NCBI RefSeq assembly: GCF_002994745.2
Contig: NC_037089.1
Location: 3,326,001-3,390,000, forward strand
Origin: Rosa chinensis
Taxonomy: Eukaryota; Streptophyta; Magnoliopsida; Rosales; Rosaceae
DNA length: 64,000 nt
Reading direction: 5' to 3'
The notes beneath the pieces are model-generated. The model had not been told where the DNA came from, searched no databases, and saw only the letters and a program-made list of their open reading frames with translations. This document shows, piece by piece, positions 63,491 to 64,000 of this stretch (within the stretch, counting starts at the first letter, position 1; every line of letters starts with the position of its first letter). The translations under genes and the position numbers were made by a program.

Positions 63491-64000
63491 AAGCCAAATA
63501 TGGAAGGACACCTCACGCTCACCCGTCACCATTTCAAATTCAAGATTTTATTAACACGTTACCAAAAGGAACTAAATTCCGAAGAAGCAAAATTACAAAG
63601 GTACGAAAACGAAAACGAAGACGAAGACGAATGGTGGAATTGGAAGGTTCCTTCTTCCCTTGACATTCCTTTCGGACCGGACGTGCACGAAACGAAACGA
63701 ATCATATCTTCACTTCTCTTCTGCTCTGCTCTCTGTTTAATCCCAACCGTTTTACTCTGATCCCTTCTCACAGTCGACCCTAAAAGACTGAACTGCCCTT
63801 CTGCTTTCTCCTACTACCTGGGGATTGATGACGGCCCTGCACCGGAGAAACCGATGAAATTGGGGTTCTGGGTTTCGAAGAGGGGCTGAGTTCCGGAACT
63901 GGGTCTGAAGAATTTCGAGCATTCGTTCCTGGGTGGCGGAGGATTTTTGGGGTTTGTTCTGAAATTCTTGCTTTGGGTTTCTTTGACTCTTTTTTGTAGC
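63491..64000 (+). other. Probable first-exon region of a gene leaving the right edge
   Basis: CG content rises, with pyrimidine-rich leader-like sequence (63710-63830), a short upstream frame ATGACGGCCCTGCACCGG at 63829, then T-rich DNA ending in TTTTTTGTAG at the edge, which resembles an intron acceptor. The coding part is not in the window, so no product can be named. Confidence 0.35.

Overview
The window is nuclear DNA from a flowering plant, almost certainly a eudicot. Genes are split by GT-AG introns, intergenic DNA is AT-rich, and plant families are present: an EMB1187-type ethanolamine kinase, a SAGL1-type F-box/kelch protein, a Mediator MED17 relic and plant copia, gypsy, LINE and hAT elements. 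A rosid, perhaps Rosaceae, is a guess from overall resemblance only. Nothing bacterial or organellar was seen.

Only three host genes look intact: an unrecognised two-exon gene (27267-28341, +), an 11-exon ethanolamine kinase (49405-52361, +) and the convergent F-box/kelch gene (52889-55295, -). The rest is broken genes and transposons.

The left and central part is built round a small Sel1-repeat gene on the minus strand. The best copy (39644 to 29444) reconstructs to eight coding exons and 285 codons in frame. Its exon 2 is split by a complete Ty1/copia element with identical LTRs (34739-39458), and its intron 6 carries a 2.5-kb non-autonomous hAT element (30385-32921). A second copy (3662 to 2) lacks exon 1, has frameshifts and a stop, and is joined at its fourth exon-2 base to a truncated DED1-like RNA helicase (3663-5020). 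Decayed terminal exons lie in two 1.06-kb direct repeats (5832-6905, 12277-13334) that flank a dead LINE (6906-12276). An intron scrap lies at 13675-13812.

Between these blocks are a frameshifted kelch-type gene (14028-15237), a decayed copia element (16307-24265) with a nested probable solo LTR, a 5'-truncated LINE with clear target duplications (25275-25749), satellite arrays, a long-TIR element (39964-41079) and a decayed Ty3/gypsy element (41357-48118).

The right part holds the two intact convergent genes with a hairpin between them, LINE scraps, a tail fragment of the kelch-type gene, a MED17 pseudogene with its middle missing (59518-61361), a second small hAT element (61613-62595), and what looks like the first exon region of a gene leaving the right edge.

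I found no convincing novel system. The most informative features are the nested insertion history of the Sel1 locus, the helicase/Sel1 junction and the repeat-flanked LINE. All homology calls are by eye and from memory of the families.
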